A stretch of 64,000 nucleotides of DNA, from NCBI RefSeq assembly GCF_000022145.1, contig NC_011891.1:1426001-1490000 (forward strand), written 5' to 3'. Below are positions 40,623 through 55,129 of this stretch, piece after piece. This stretch comes from Anaeromyxobacter dehalogenans 2CP-1. GTDB lineage: Bacteria; Myxococcota; Myxococcia; Myxococcales; Anaeromyxobacteraceae. A program made the translations under genes and the position numbers. The notes beneath the pieces were generated by a model. The model worked only from the letters and a program-made list of their open reading frames with translations. It had not been told where the DNA came from and ran no database searches. How positions within the stretch are numbered: the first letter of the stretch is position 1; each line of letters starts with the position of its first letter.

Positions 40623-40877
40623 ATGGCTCGTCCCACGTGCCCAGCGTGTCAGAGTACCCGATTCGAGGCCGTGAACTTCGAGCCGAGCGGCTCGAAGTTC
40701 AAGCTAGTGTCGGTTCAGTGCGCCAGCTGCGGTGCCGTCGTCGGCGTCATGGACTTCACGAACATCGGGGTCGAGCTGGGTACCCTCAGGAAGCAGATGA
40801 AGCAGCTCTCGGAGGAGGTCGGCCGGGTCGAGGGCTACGTCCTCGGTCTCCCCGCTGCGATCCAGCGTCGATCGTGA
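40623..40877 (+). CDS. Small zinc-ribbon protein
   Basis: 84 aa. CPACQS and QCASCGAVVG, about 27 residues apart, form a zinc ribbon; the C-terminal half is a helix (LGTLRKQMKQLSEEVGRVEG). SD AGGAGG 5 nt before ATG 40623. Same general layout as the gene at 20803. Last gene before attR. Confidence 0.75.
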   Translation: MARPTCPACQSTRFEAVNFEPSGSKFKLVSVQCASCGAVVGVMDFTNIGVELGTLRKQMKQLSEEVGRVEGYVLGLPAAIQRRS

Positions 40878-40944
40878 CATCCGGCTCCCGGTCCACGGAC
40901 AGGATGGGAGGGGACCGTGGGGGCCGGCCTCCGATGCACTACGT

Positions 40945-40982
40945 GACGATCGGAGTGACCCGGTGCCGCCGGCCATGGGGAA
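40945..40982. repeat. Intergenic repeat, copy B
   Basis: Same 37-38-nt sequence as 23731-23767 with one indel and one mismatch. Lies between the last prophage gene and attR; 40878-41098 holds no other feature I can support. Confidence 0.7.
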
Positions 40983-41098
40983 ACCCATCCCCGGCCGCCG
41001 GGGGGCTCCGAGGGCATCGGAGGGACCCGGGCCCGGAGACTGTGTAACGGTGTAACCGGCCTGGCCCAAGCCATGGACATCCTTGGCGTGGCAGGTGC

Positions 41099-41143
41099 CT
41101 GCAAAACCCGTATTCGGCGGTTCGAATCCGCCCGGTGCCTCTC
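41099..41143 (+). other. attR, right prophage attachment site
   Basis: 45 bp identical to attL: 3' part of tRNA-Cys only, so not a functional tRNA. Host sequence resumes after it. Confidence 0.93.
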
Positions 41144-41268
41144 GAGGAGAGGCGTTCAGCGTCAGCCGGTTCCGAAGGGCGTTCGACCAGGACAGGGTCG
41201 GGCGCCCTTCGTCCGTCTGGGAGCGATCCGGCGGTGCTCGGCGAGGCGCGCGAGGACGGAGCAGACCC

Positions 41269-42078
41269 ATGGCCGAGAACAGGTACGACGACGCCGTCGT
41301 GTTCACGAACTACAGCCAGCTGGCCCGGTCCGTCGGAGGCCTGGCGGAGGCCGGCGAGTGGTCCGCCTTCCGCTCGCTGCTGCCGGACCTCCGGGGCAAG
41401 CGGGTGCTCGACCTCGGCTGCGGCTTCGGGTGGCACTGCCGCCACGCCTGCGAGCAGGGCGCTCGCTCGGTGGTCGGCGTGGACCTCTCGGAGAAGATGC
41501 TCGAGCGCGCGCGGGCGCTGGGCTCCGACGCCCGGCTCACGTACGTGAGGTCGGCCATCGAGGACGTCGAGCTCGCGCCCGCGACGTTCGACGTGGTGAT
41601 CAGCTCCCTCGCGCTCCACTACGTGGCCGACCTCGCGAAGGTCCTCGCGAACGTCCGCGCGTGCCTTCGCCCGGGAGGCGCCCTGGTGTTCTCGGTGGAG
41701 CACCCGATCTTCACCGCTCGCGCCGAGCAGGACTGGTGCCTGGGCCCTGACGGCGAGCGGCGGCACTGGCCGGTGGACGGCTACCAGGACGAGGGTCCGC
41801 GCACGACCAGGTGGATGGGGGCGGCCGTCGTGAAGCACCACCGGACCGTCGCCACCTGGGTGGACTCGGTGCTCGACGCCGGGTTCCGCCTCGAGCGGCT
41901 GGTCGAGCCCGAGCCGCCTCCGGAGCTTCTGGAGGCACACCCGGACTGGAAGGACGAGCGCCGGCGCCCGATGATGCTGCTCGTGTCGAGCCGCGCCGAC
42001 CCCGGGCTCGCGCCCCCGACCGCGAGCGGCGGGACCGGCCGCTCGACGGCGGGCGTGACGAGGGGCCGCGCACCATGA
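41269..42078 (+). CDS. Class I SAM-dependent methyltransferase
   Basis: 269 aa. SAM-binding motif VLDLGCGFGWHC, then VVGVDLSEKMLERA, FDVVISSLALHYVADLAKVL and LRPGGALVFSVEHPIF. Family of small-molecule methyltransferases (Methyltransf_11); substrate unknown. ATG 41269 has GGAG 8 nt upstream. The last ~25 residues look like low-complexity run-on. A degenerate copy of its 3' part follows at 42081. Confidence 0.88.
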   Translation: MAENRYDDAVVFTNYSQLARSVGGLAEAGEWSAFRSLLPDLRGKRVLDLGCGFGWHCRHACEQGARSVVGVDLSEKMLERARALGSDARLTYVRSAIEDVELAPATFDVVISSLALHYVADLAKVLANVRACLRPGGALVFSVEHPIFTARAEQDWCLGPDGERRHWPVDGYQDEGPRTTRWMGAAVVKHHRTVATWVDSVLDAGFRLERLVEPEPPPELLEAHPDWKDERRRPMMLLVSSRADPGLAPPTASGGTGRSTAGVTRGRAP

Positions 42079-42080
42079 GT

Positions 42081-42240
42081 GGATGCGCGCGGAGGTCGTG
42101 AAGCACCCGGGCCGTCGCCACCTGGGTGAGCGCGCCGCTCCGAGCCGGGTTCCGCCTCGTGCGGCTGCTCGAGCGCTGGCCGCCGCCGGAGCGCCTCCTC
42201 CGCGCCTCGGAGGGACGAGATCCGGCGCCCGATGATGCGC
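42081..42240 (+). pseudogene. Degenerate copy of methyltransferase 3' part
   Basis: Matches 41813-41980 with many substitutions and small indels; runs such as GTCGTGAAGCAC, CGTCGCCACCTGGGTG, CCGGGTTCCGCCTCG and CGGCGCCCGATGATG are shared. No open frame. The remaining 42241-42515 before the chemotaxis gene shows nothing I can support. Confidence 0.75.
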
Positions 42241-42515
42241 CCGGGTGACGGACGGCCGGACGGGATCGCGCTTCGCCGCGCGGACGGCCTTTCACCCAGC
42301 GTATCGAGGCCCTGCCTGCGGCAGCCGACCGCGCCCGGGAGGAACGCGGACGTCGCCGGGTCGCCGGCGGCCGCTCACACCGGGGCCGGCGGCGCACATC
42401 GCCGGTCGCCCTCGGGCGCTCCGGTGGCCGAGTTGGGGCATCGACACGCTTCCTGCATGAGGCCACGCGCGGGGGCCGGTGGACCGCACGACGAGGCTCC
42501 TCACGGGATACCGAC

Positions 42516-44132
42516 ATGCTCGCCAACCTCAGGATCCGCACCAAGCTCGCCCTCCTCGTGGTCGTGGGCTCCCTCGCCCTCCTCGCCGTGGCCTCCGCCG
42601 CGCTGATGCAGGGGCGCGCGAGCGACGCCACCATCGCCCGCATGGCCGGCAGCGACCTCGAGCTCCTGGTCGGCTTCGAGTCCATGTACTCGGCGGGCCT
42701 GCAGACCGGGCAGGCGACCCGCAACGTCCTGCTCGACCCCCAGGACCGCACGGCGAAGAAGAACTACCGGGACGCGCACGAGGCGTTCTCGACGACCCTC
42801 GAGCAAGCGCGGAAGCTCGCGCCTCCCGAGCTGAAGTCGCGGCTGCAGGAGGTGGACCGCCTCTGGGCCGCGGACCACGTGCTCAAGCAGGAGGTGATGA
42901 GCCTCTCCGAGGCCGGCCGCCGCGACGAGGCGGTCGCGGTCCTCGTCAGCAAGGAGACCCCGGTGTGGCGCGCGGTGAAGCAGGTCATCCTCGAGCTCCG
43001 CGACGAGCAGCGGCGCGCCTTCTCGAGGAGCGAGGCGTCCGCCCTCCGCGACACGGCCCTCGTCAGGCGGGTGGTGCTCGGCACGATCGTGGTGGCCGCC
43101 GCGGTCTTCGTGCTCCTCTCCGTGGTCCTCGCGCGGAGCATCACCGCTCCGCTCCGGGAGGCGATCCGGGTCGCGGCGGCGATCTCGCGCGGCGATCTGA
43201 CCGCGACCGTCGCGGCGGGACGTCGCGACGAGGTCGGTCGGCTCCAGGCGGAGCTGGGCGCGATGGCGCAGAAGCTGGCGCAGGTGATCGGCGAGGTCCG
43301 GAGCGGCGCCGAGGCGCTCGCCGGCGCCTCGCAGCAGGTCTCGGCGACGTCCCAGGCCCTGTCGCAGGGCACCGGCGAGCAGGCCAGCAGCGTGGAGGAG
43401 ACGACCGCTTCGCTCGAGCAGATGAGCGCGTCGATCGAGCAGAACGCGGAGAGCTCCCGCGCGACGGAGGCCGCCTCGAAGGAGAGCGCCGCGAACGCGG
43501 AGGAGGGCGGGAAGTCGGTCCGGCAGACCGTCGCCGCGATGAAGGCGATCGTGGAGAAGATCTCGATCATCGAGGAGATCGCCTACCAGACGAACCTGCT
43601 CGCGCTGAACGCGGCGATCGAGGCCGCGCGGGCGGGAGCGCACGGCCGCGGGTTCGCGGTGGTGGCGGCAGAGGTCCGGAAGCTCGCCGAGCGCTCGCAG
43701 AAGGCTGCGCAGGACATCGGCGGGCTGGCCGGCTCGAGCGTCGCGGCCGCCGAGCGCTCGGGCGAGCTCATCGAGCGGCTCGTGCCCGCGATCCGCAGGA
43801 CGGCGGCGCTGGTCCACGAGGTGGCGGCGGCGTCCCAGGAGCAGTCCTCCGGCGTCGGCCAGGTCTCGAAGGCGATGGCGCTCGTCGATCAGGTCACCCA
43901 GCGGACCGCGTCCGCGGCCGAGGAGCTCAGCGCCACCGCAGAGGAGATGGCCTCGCAGGCGGAGGGGCTGCAGCAGCTCATCTCGTTCTTCCACCTGGAG
44001 GGCCAGGGCGCTCGCGTCGCGCGCACCGCGCAGCCGCCGCACGCGGCGGGGGCGTTCGCGCGCCCCCAGGACGCGGGCCTGGCGGGGGTCGCCGGCGGCA
44101 AGGCCGGGAGCGCGGGAGTCCGGCCGAGCTAG
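42516..44132 (+). CDS. Methyl-accepting chemotaxis protein
   Basis: 538 aa. TM1 [20 protein letters not shown], a ~150-aa four-helix-bundle periplasmic sensor, TM2 [24 protein letters not shown] ([19 protein letters not shown]), then the signalling domain with the hairpin [20 protein letters not shown]. Adaptation sites are likely in the flanking Q/E-rich helices. No CheA or CheW gene nearby, so it is an orphan receptor. The C-terminal ~50 residues are disordered, with no pentapeptide tether. Confidence 0.93.
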   Translation: MLANLRIRTKLALLVVVGSLALLAVASAALMQGRASDATIARMAGSDLELLVGFESMYSAGLQTGQATRNVLLDPQDRTAKKNYRDAHEAFSTTLEQARKLAPPELKSRLQEVDRLWAADHVLKQEVMSLSEAGRRDEAVAVLVSKETPVWRAVKQVILELRDEQRRAFSRSEASALRDTALVRRVVLGTIVVAAAVFVLLSVVLARSITAPLREAIRVAAAISRGDLTATVAAGRRDEVGRLQAELGAMAQKLAQVIGEVRSGAEALAGASQQVSATSQALSQGTGEQASSVEETTASLEQMSASIEQNAESSRATEAASKESAANAEEGGKSVRQTVAAMKAIVEKISIIEEIAYQTNLLALNAAIEAARAGAHGRGFAVVAAEVRKLAERSQKAAQDIGGLAGSSVAAAERSGELIERLVPAIRRTAALVHEVAAASQEQSSGVGQVSKAMALVDQVTQRTASAAEELSATAEEMASQAEGLQQLISFFHLEGQGARVARTAQPPHAAGAFARPQDAGLAGVAGGKAGSAGVRPS

Positions 44133-44373
44133 CGATCCGGAGGACCTCGACGAGGCGCTCGCGGGCGCCTCCGGAGGGAAGCGCGCGGTCGAAGCTGCGT
44201 GCGGAGGCGGGTGGGAAGCCCCGGGCGCAGGGGGAGCAAGAAGTGGCTGGGGGGTTGCCTGCAACTCGCAGAGCCCCTGCGCGCCGGGAGGTCGAGAACC
44301 TAGTTTACTGACCGTCTTTGCGCAAGGATTCGCGCGCGCGGCCGCGAACATTCTCGTGGAGCACACGCGCATA

Positions 44374-44406
44374 CATCACGGTGCGTGACGATCACCGCGC
44401 GTGATG
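44374..44406. other. Intergenic hairpin
   Basis: CATCACG and CGTGATG with inner GTG/CAC complementarity. It is the only structured element in the 44133-44461 gap between the chemotaxis receptor and the convergent alcohol dehydrogenase gene; possible shared terminator. Confidence 0.35.
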
Positions 44407-44461
44407 GCCGGGCGCCGGCGCACCGGGGCGCCGCTGGCCGCCGGTGCGCGCGCCCGCGCGG

Positions 44462-45505
44462 CTACAGCGACGCGAGGTCGATGACGAACCGGTACCGCAC
44501 GTCGCCGCGGATCATCCGCTCGTAGGCCTCGTTGATCTTCTCGATGGGGATGACCTCCACGTCCGAGACGACCTGCTTCTCGGCGCAGAAGTCCAGCATC
44601 TCCTGCGTCTCGGCGATGCCGCCGATGAGCGAGCCGGCCAGGGTGCGGCGGCCGCCGATGAGCGAGTGCGCGTGCAGCGGGATGCGCTCGGGCGGCACGC
44701 CCACCAGCACCATGGCCCCGTCCACCTTCACCATGCCCAGGTACCGGTCGTAGTCGTGCGGCGCCGAGATGGTGTCGAGGATGAAGTCGAAGCGGTTGCG
44801 CAGGCGGCGGAAGGTGGCGTCGTCGCTGGTGAGCGCGAAGCCGCTCGCGCCCAGGCGGCGCGCGTCGGCCTCCTTGCGCGGGGAGGTGCTGAGCATCGTG
44901 ACCTCCGCGCCCATGGCGGCGGCGAGCTTCACCGCCATGTGGCCGAGGCCGCCCAGGCCCACCACGCCGACCTGCTGGCCCGGGCCCACCTTCCAGTGGC
45001 GGAGCGGCGAGTAGGTGGTGATGCCGGCGCAGAGCAGCGGCGCGGCGGCGGCGAGGTCGAGCGAGGGCGCCACCTTCAGCGCGAAGTCCTCGGTCACGAC
45101 CACCTGCTTCGAGTAGCCGCCGTGCGTGGGCGTGCGGCGGTCCATCTCGGTGCTGTTGTAGGTCCAGGCCGGACCGCGCTCGCAGAACTGCTCGAGATCG
45201 CGCCGGCACGGATCGCAGGTGCGGCACGAGTCCACCAGGCAGCCGACGCCGGCGTGATCGCCGGGCCGGAAGCGCGTGACCTTCGCGCCGACGCGGGCGA
45301 CGCGGCCGACGATCTCGTGGCCGGGCACCATGGGGAAGGCGGCGCCGCCCCACTCGTCGCGCGCCTGGTGGATGTCCGAGTGGCAGACGCCGCAGTAGGC
45401 GATGTCGATGAGGACGTCGCGCTCGCCGACGTCGCGGCGCTCGATGGTGTGGGGGACGAGGGGCGCGCCGGCGGCCGGCGCAGCCCAGGCCTTGACCTGG
45501 GTCAT
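44462..45505 (-). CDS. Zinc-dependent NAD(P)-alcohol dehydrogenase (CAD/YahK family)
   Basis: 347-aa medium-chain dehydrogenase. Catalytic zinc: CGVCHSD and GHEIVG. Structural zinc: CRTCDPCRRDLEQFC. Cofactor fold: VGVVGLGGLGHMAVKLA. Cinnamyl-alcohol-type relatives reduce a wide range of aldehydes using NADPH, with STSPRK fitting NADP preference. Stands alone, divergent from 45688. Confidence 0.92.
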   Translation of the reverse strand: MTQVKAWAAPAAGAPLVPHTIERRDVGERDVLIDIAYCGVCHSDIHQARDEWGGAAFPMVPGHEIVGRVARVGAKVTRFRPGDHAGVGCLVDSCRTCDPCRRDLEQFCERGPAWTYNSTEMDRRTPTHGGYSKQVVVTEDFALKVAPSLDLAAAAPLLCAGITTYSPLRHWKVGPGQQVGVVGLGGLGHMAVKLAAAMGAEVTMLSTSPRKEADARRLGASGFALTSDDATFRRLRNRFDFILDTISAPHDYDRYLGMVKVDGAMVLVGVPPERIPLHAHSLIGGRRTLAGSLIGGIAETQEMLDFCAEKQVVSDVEVIPIEKINEAYERMIRGDVRYRFVIDLASL

Positions 45506-45687
45506 GGTGATGCCTCCTGTTGACGATGTCGAGGGGGGAGGAATCTAGCGGCTGGTGGCGCCGCCGCAGCGGAATCCGCGCGCCGCCGCGGCCGGCCCGG
45601 CGGGCTCGCCCGTCCGCGTGCGGCCGGCGGCCGCGCCTCGCGGCCGGGACGCTGGCCGGCGCGAGGACGCTGCATTAGACGACCAGG

Positions 45688-46002
45688 ATGGCCACCGAGC
45701 TGTGCCAGTACTGCGGCGTCGATCTGGACGAGGTGCCGCCCGCGCAGGAGACCGGCTGGCTGTACGGGGTGGAGTGCAGCCGCTGCCCGCCGGATCGCCG
45801 CCGCTCGCTGGTGCTGCCCCGCCGCGAGCGCGTGCCCGAGCTGACGTGCCCGGGGTGCGGCGCCCGGCTCGCGCCCGCCGAGGAGCACCCGGACGTGCTC
45901 GTGGTGAAGGAGGTGACCTACGAGATCTGCGCCGCCTGCGGCGAGCGCTGCGGAGTGGCCGCCATCCGCAAGGTGCGCGACGTGAGCGGCGGCACGATGT
46001 AG
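45688..46002 (+). CDS. Small Cys-rich protein
   Basis: 104 aa with four Cys pairs (CQYCGV, CSRCPP, CPGCGA, CAACGERC), enough for two zinc ribbons. No further domain. Overlaps no neighbour; convergent with the lipid gene cluster. Function unknown. Confidence 0.65.
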   Translation: MATELCQYCGVDLDEVPPAQETGWLYGVECSRCPPDRRRSLVLPRRERVPELTCPGCGARLAPAEEHPDVLVVKEVTYEICAACGERCGVAAIRKVRDVSGGTM

Positions 46003-46022
46003 CACGCGCGCGGCGCGCGCGA

Positions 46023-47041
46023 TCACCGCCCGCGGACCAGCTCCGCCACGGTCTCCGGCGCGTTGCGCGCGCGCACGTGCTGCTCCAGCCAGCGGACGGT
46101 CTCGAACAGCGTCTCCTGCGGATCGCGCGCCGAGAACCCGAGCGCCTCCTCCGCCTTGCGCGAGTCGCAGTACCAGAAGTGCTCGCCCATCTCGACCGAC
46201 GGCGCGTCGATGGGCGCCTCGGCGCCGCGCCACCCGGAGAGCTTCTCCAGAAGCCGCGCGCCGGCGACGTTCAGGCCGCCGGGCAGCGCCACCCGCGGCG
46301 CCGCCACGCCCGAGAGCCGCTCCAGCCGGCCGAAGAAGTCCCGGAAGCTCAGGTTCGCGCCGCCGAGCAGGTAGCGCTCGCCGGGCCGCCCGCGCTCCAG
46401 CGCCGCCGCGAACGCGCGCGCCGCGTCGCGCACGTCCACGAAGGAGAGGCCGCCGGTGGGCATGGCCGGGATGCGCCGCTCCAGGAACTTGAACACCACG
46501 TCGGTGGAGGAGAGGCGGGCGTCCCCCGGTCCGAGCAGCAGCGACGGGTTCAGCACCACCACCGGCAGGCCGGTGTCGCGGTGGATCCGCAGCGCCGCCT
46601 TCTCCTGGAAGATCTTGGAGAGGTAGTAGGGCCAGCCCGCCACCGCGGCGATGGGGTAGGGGTCGGCCTCGGTGGCGACCCGCTCCTCCTTCGAGACCGC
46701 GATGGTGCCCGAGGTGGAGGCGAGGATCACGCGCCGCACGCCCGCGGCGACGCACGCCTCGAGGAGCCGCCGGGTGCCCTGCACGTGCAGCTCGTACAGG
46801 CGCGCGGGCTCGGCGGGATCGAAGTCCACCTGGCCGGCCAGGTGGAACACCGCGTCCACCCCGTCGAGCGCGGCCCGGACCGCCTCGGCGTCCTCGAGCC
46901 CGGCCCGGCGCACGTCGGCGCCGAGCGCCTCCGCCTCCGGCGCCGCCGAGCGCTGCAGCAGCCGCAGTCGGTGGCCGGCCCGGGCGAGCAGCGGGACGAG
47001 CGCGGCGCCGAGGAAGCCGGTGCCGCCGGTGACGAGCAGGT

Positions 47042-47045
<4 letters not shown>
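46023..47045 (-). CDS. NAD-dependent epimerase/dehydratase (extended SDR), ether-lipid cluster
   Basis: 340 aa. Rossmann start LLVTGGTGFLGAALV, VFHLAGQVDFDP, ASTSGTIAVSK and the catalytic YYLSKIFQEKAAL, with Tyr and Lys (YxxxK). Related to 3-beta-HSD/dihydroflavonol reductases that act on lipid or small-molecule carbonyls. GTG start overlaps the upstream stop by 4 nt (GTGA), so it is co-translated with the 1538-aa enzyme. In the M. xanthus elb locus a similar gene ends the operon (elbE); assignment inferred. Confidence 0.85.
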
Positions 47046-51658
<4,613 letters not shown>

Positions 51659-51661
51659 CGC

Positions 51662-53275
51662 TCAGCCCAGGTTCTGCGTCATGACGATGGGCGGGTGGTG
51701 CATCATCGTGACCTGGGCGCCCCGCCCGTGCTCGGAGCGCGCCATGTCGATGGCCTCGGAGAGCGTCTCGGCCGTGTCCCAGCCCATCAGCCGCGGCACC
51801 TGCGCGTTGTCCGCGCCCACCGCGATGATGCGCCCCATGTGCTGGCGCCCGTTCTCGCCCCAGTACCACATGAAGAACGGGTGGGCCCCGTGGTACGCGT
51901 GGCCGGTCCGGTACAGGTGGACGTAGGTCGGGTTCTCGGCGAACTCGCGCTCGTACTTCGCCTCGAGCACCTTCGCGTCGCGGGTCTCGGGCAGCAGCCG
52001 GTGGAAGAACTCGATGTAGCTCGGGTGCGCCACCGGGTCGAACACGTCGGAGCAGGGGTGCGTGAGGATGAGCGTGCCGCCCGGCTTGAGCAGCGGCTTG
52101 CCGCGGTAGAAGTTGAAGAAGTAGCCGCAGGCCATCACCTGGACCAGCAGCGGGTTCAGGATCGAGTTCACGTTGTACGGGGAGACGAACGGGATCCCGT
52201 ACACCAGCACGTCGGCCTGGTAGTCCACGTCCACCGCGTACTGGGCCCAGCTCGCCTTCAGGATCTTCGCGTGGGTGGGCTCGGTGACGCCGGCGGCCAC
52301 CGCGATGACGTCGTAGGCGGCGGGCACCGCCTGGAAGATCTTCCGCTTGGCCGCGGCGGGCAGCCCCTTCAGCGCGGCGCGCATCGCCGCGAGCTTCAGC
52401 CGGTCGGTTTCGCCGTACGCCTCCTCGCGCTTCATGAGGAAGTCGAGCGGGCCGTCGAACATGCGGTTGTTGACGGTGGTCTCGACGTGGAAGACCTTCA
52501 GCGACCGGTCGATGTAGCGCCCGATGCGGTCCACCGAGCGGTGCATCTCGGAGCGCTCGGGGTCCATGTACGAGTGGCTCTTGCGGATGTGGTGCGGCGT
52601 GTGGTGCGCCTTCACGCCCTCGTAGTTGGTGAGCCCGGTGCCGACCGACTTGTGCCCGCCGTCCATGGGCACGAAGTTCACGTTCACGTAGATGAGCAGG
52701 TCGGACTCGGCGGCGCGCCGGTTGATGATGACCTTCTCGCCGTGCTCGGTGGTGCCGAGCGTCACCAGGCCGTCGGGATCCTCGGCGTCGTGGTTGTAGT
52801 AGCGGTCCGGGTAGAACGCGTCGAAGATCTCCGCGCCCACCATCCGCTTCATCTCCGCCTCGGTCATGTGGCGGTGCAGCGCCACCGCGACGACGAGGTG
52901 CACGTCGTCCACGCCGGACTCCGCCAGCAGCGGCAGGATGACCTCGAGCACCTGCTGGCGCACGTCGGGCGTGCGCATGGGCGGCAGCGGCAGCGAGATG
53001 TCGTCGAGCGCGATGGTGACCTTCATGCCGGGCCGCAGCATGGCGTGGAGCGGCTCGCACCCCTCCGGCCGGTTGATGGCGCTCCGGATGGCCGCCTTCA
53101 CGTTGGGCAGCCCCTCCACCGGCGGCTTCGGGTAGATCACCCGGGTCCCGACCGGCAGGTCCTCCACCAGCAGGTCCTCGCCGGAGAAGAGCACGCGCGG
53201 CGGCGAGTCGCGGTCGATGGTGACGATCTGCTCGGTCGCCTCGTAGAAGCGGGAGAGGCTCCGCGGCTCGCGCAT
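51662..53275 (-). CDS. DUF2088 (LarA-like N-terminal) protein, ether-lipid cluster
   Basis: 537 aa. Contains the DUF2088 region ([70 protein letters not shown]), related to the N-terminal part of lactate racemase LarA. The C-terminal half differs from LarA and has no obvious nickel-pincer Lys. Role in lipid synthesis unknown; the gene is conserved in type and position with the third gene of the M. xanthus elb locus (inference). 4 nt before the elbD gene. Confidence 0.8.
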   Translation of the reverse strand: MREPRSLSRFYEATEQIVTIDRDSPPRVLFSGEDLLVEDLPVGTRVIYPKPPVEGLPNVKAAIRSAINRPEGCEPLHAMLRPGMKVTIALDDISLPLPPMRTPDVRQQVLEVILPLLAESGVDDVHLVVAVALHRHMTEAEMKRMVGAEIFDAFYPDRYYNHDAEDPDGLVTLGTTEHGEKVIINRRAAESDLLIYVNVNFVPMDGGHKSVGTGLTNYEGVKAHHTPHHIRKSHSYMDPERSEMHRSVDRIGRYIDRSLKVFHVETTVNNRMFDGPLDFLMKREEAYGETDRLKLAAMRAALKGLPAAAKRKIFQAVPAAYDVIAVAAGVTEPTHAKILKASWAQYAVDVDYQADVLVYGIPFVSPYNVNSILNPLLVQVMACGYFFNFYRGKPLLKPGGTLILTHPCSDVFDPVAHPSYIEFFHRLLPETRDAKVLEAKYEREFAENPTYVHLYRTGHAYHGAHPFFMWYWGENGRQHMGRIIAVGADNAQVPRLMGWDTAETLSEAIDMARSEHGRGAQVTMMHHPPIVMTQNLG

Positions 53276-53281
53276 GGTGTC

Positions 53282-53959
53282 TCAATCCTCCGTGGTGCGC
53301 AGGACGGGCCACTCGTACGCCCGGGCGACGCGGGCGAGCCGCGCGTCCGGGTTGACCGCCGCGGGGTGGCCCACCACCGCGAGCATGGGATAGTCGGAGA
53401 AGGAGTCCGAGTAGGCGAAGCTCTTCTCGAGCGCGACGCCGTTCCGCACGCACCAGTCGCGGATCACGAGCGCCTTGTGCGCGCCCTCGATGATGGGCGG
53501 CATCACGCGCCCGGTGGCGACGCCCTGCACGAAGCGCATCCGGTTCGCGATGAGGTCGTCGGCGCCGAGGTGGTCCGCGAGGCGCCGCACGGTGAAGTCG
53601 AGCGCGCCGGTGACGAACACCACCCGGCACCCCGCGCGCCGCGCCTCGTCCACCAGGCGCCGCGAGCCGGGGTGGACCGCCGGCCTCAGCACGTCCTCGA
53701 ACAGCTCGGCCGCGAGCGTCTCGAGCCGGTCCTCGCTCTGGCCGCGGTAGTACCCGTAGAACAGCTCGTTGAACGCCTTCCGGTTCACCCGGTCCGCGGC
53801 CATGAAGAGGGGCACGGAGAGGAGGGTGCGGGCGGTCTGCCAGGCGGTGCCGAGGATCGTCCCCTGGTTCATCGCGTAGAACGCGAACGCGTGCACGATG
53901 TTCGTGCGCACGAGCGTCCCATCGATGTCGAAGAACGCGGCCTTGCCGGGATCCGCCAT
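53282..53959 (-). CDS. HAD-superfamily hydrolase (subfamily IB), ether-lipid cluster
   Basis: 225 aa. HAD motifs: FFDIDGTLVRTN (nucleophile Asp), FVTGALDFTV, K in GAHKALVIRD, and YSDSFSDYPML (motif IV). IB-type members include phosphoserine phosphatase-like and lysophospholipid-related phosphatases; substrate here is probably a phospholipid intermediate. ATG 53959 puts motif I at residue 8. Followed by the DUF2088 gene after 6 nt. Confidence 0.88.
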   Translation of the reverse strand: MADPGKAAFFDIDGTLVRTNIVHAFAFYAMNQGTILGTAWQTARTLLSVPLFMAADRVNRKAFNELFYGYYRGQSEDRLETLAAELFEDVLRPAVHPGSRRLVDEARRAGCRVVFVTGALDFTVRRLADHLGADDLIANRMRFVQGVATGRVMPPIIEGAHKALVIRDWCVRNGVALEKSFAYSDSFSDYPMLAVVGHPAAVNPDARLARVARAYEWPVLRTTED

Positions 53960-54022
53960 GACCCGCGAGGCATACGCAATGGACGACCCGGTTGGCAAGG
54001 GCGTAGCGGGGGCTTCGGCGGC

Positions 54023-54985
54023 CTACAGCCAGCCGGCGGCGCGGTACCAGGCGGCAGCGCGGGCCATCGACGCGGCGAGTGAAGTCGTCGCCTCGAAGCC
54101 GAGCCGCTCGCGCGCCTTCGAGGCATCGCACACCCAGCCCGGCGCGAGCACCTGCGCCACCAGCTTCGATCCGACCGGCAGCCGTCTCCCCAGCGCGCGG
54201 CCCGCCGCGTCACCGGCGCGCCCGATCCCGCGCAGCAGCGCCTCCGGGACCGGCAGCCGGCGCGCCCGCACCCCGAGCGCCCGCGCCGCCTCCTCCATCA
54301 GCCCTCGCGCGGTGACCGGCTCCGGCGCCGCCAGGAAGAACGCCTCCCCGCGCGCCGCGTCCCGATCGCCGAGCAGCAGCAGCGCGCGGGCGCAGTCGTC
54401 CACGTCGATCCAGGACAGCGGGCGGTCGCCCAGGTCGAGCGCGAGCCTGGCCCGCGCGATCCTGAAGAACAGCAGGTTCTCGCGGTCGCCGGGGCCCATG
54501 ATCCGGGGCGGGCGCGCGATCGCCACCGGGACCTGCGCCGCGAACGACAGCGCCACGCGCTCCGCCTCGGCCTTGGACGCGCCGTACGGCTCCACCGGCG
54601 CGAGCGGCGCGTCCTCGCGGATGGGCTCGCGCGACGGCGCGCAGGCGGCGCGCGAGCCGGCGAGCACGAAGCGCCGGAGCCCGGGCGCGCGCTCCACGCA
54701 GGCCTCCAGCGCGAGCCGGGTCGAGCCGGCGTTCACCCGCAGGAACTCCTCCGGATCGGCGGCGCGCCGCACGCCGGCGAGGTGGAACACCAGCTCCTGC
54801 CCGGCCACGGCGGCGCGGAGCGCGCGCGGATCGGTGGCGTCCCCGACCATCACCTCGGCGCCGGCCTGGGCGAGCGCCTCCGACGGGCGACGGACCAGCG
54901 CGCGCACGCGGTCGCCGCGGGCGGCCAGCGCGCGCACCAGCGCCATGCCGAGGAAGCCGCCGGCGCCGGTGACGAGGGCTCGCAT
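54023..54985 (-). CDS. NAD-dependent epimerase/dehydratase (extended SDR), first gene of ether-lipid cluster
   Basis: 320 aa. ALVTGAGGFLGMALVRAL, VFHLAGVRRAADPEEF, LAGSRAACAPS and YGASKAEAERVAL (YxxxK), then WIDVDDCARALLLLGD. Belongs to the same broad family as the gene at 46023. ATG 54985 begins right at the Rossmann fold; ATG 55006 adds seven residues. 63 nt separate it from the HAD gene, the largest gap in the cluster, so a second promoter is possible. Confidence 0.85.
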   Translation of the reverse strand: MRALVTGAGGFLGMALVRALAARGDRVRALVRRPSEALAQAGAEVMVGDATDPRALRAAVAGQELVFHLAGVRRAADPEEFLRVNAGSTRLALEACVERAPGLRRFVLAGSRAACAPSREPIREDAPLAPVEPYGASKAEAERVALSFAAQVPVAIARPPRIMGPGDRENLLFFRIARARLALDLGDRPLSWIDVDDCARALLLLGDRDAARGEAFFLAAPEPVTARGLMEEAARALGVRARRLPVPEALLRGIGRAGDAAGRALGRRLPVGSKLVAQVLAPGWVCDASKARERLGFEATTSLAASMARAAAWYRAAGWL

Positions 54986-55129
54986 GGACGCCCGGATGTG
55001 AACCATGCGATCCGGCGCCCGTCAACCCGGCCGAGGGCCGGCGCCGCCCCCTTGTCCCCCGCTGGTCCCGGGCCACAGCTTGATCCGAACCCGGACGGGA
55101 GGTCCGCCGGGACAGGAGGGGGGAAGGCG

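Larger units (their letters stand above)
16409..41143. mobile_element. Prophage integrated in tRNA-Cys (siphovirus-type, ~24.7 kb)
   Basis: Bounded by the 45-bp repeats attL and attR. Carries an integrase at the left end, a small-gene region, then a complete head and tail module in standard order (terminase, portal, protease, capsid, connectors, tail tube, chaperones, tape measure, tail tip). Base composition is visibly less GC-rich than the flanks, with A/T-rich intergenic patches absent from the host. HK97-type head with a short tape measure (472 aa) suggests a short-tailed siphovirus. No lysin, holin, replication or repressor gene was recognised, so whether it can be induced is unclear. 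All structural genes look intact. Confidence 0.93.

Noticed and set aside
41090-41140. Second tRNA-Cys at the right prophage end
   Set aside because: Only the 3' 42 nt of the tRNA are present; the acceptor 5' strand and D-arm are missing. It is attR.
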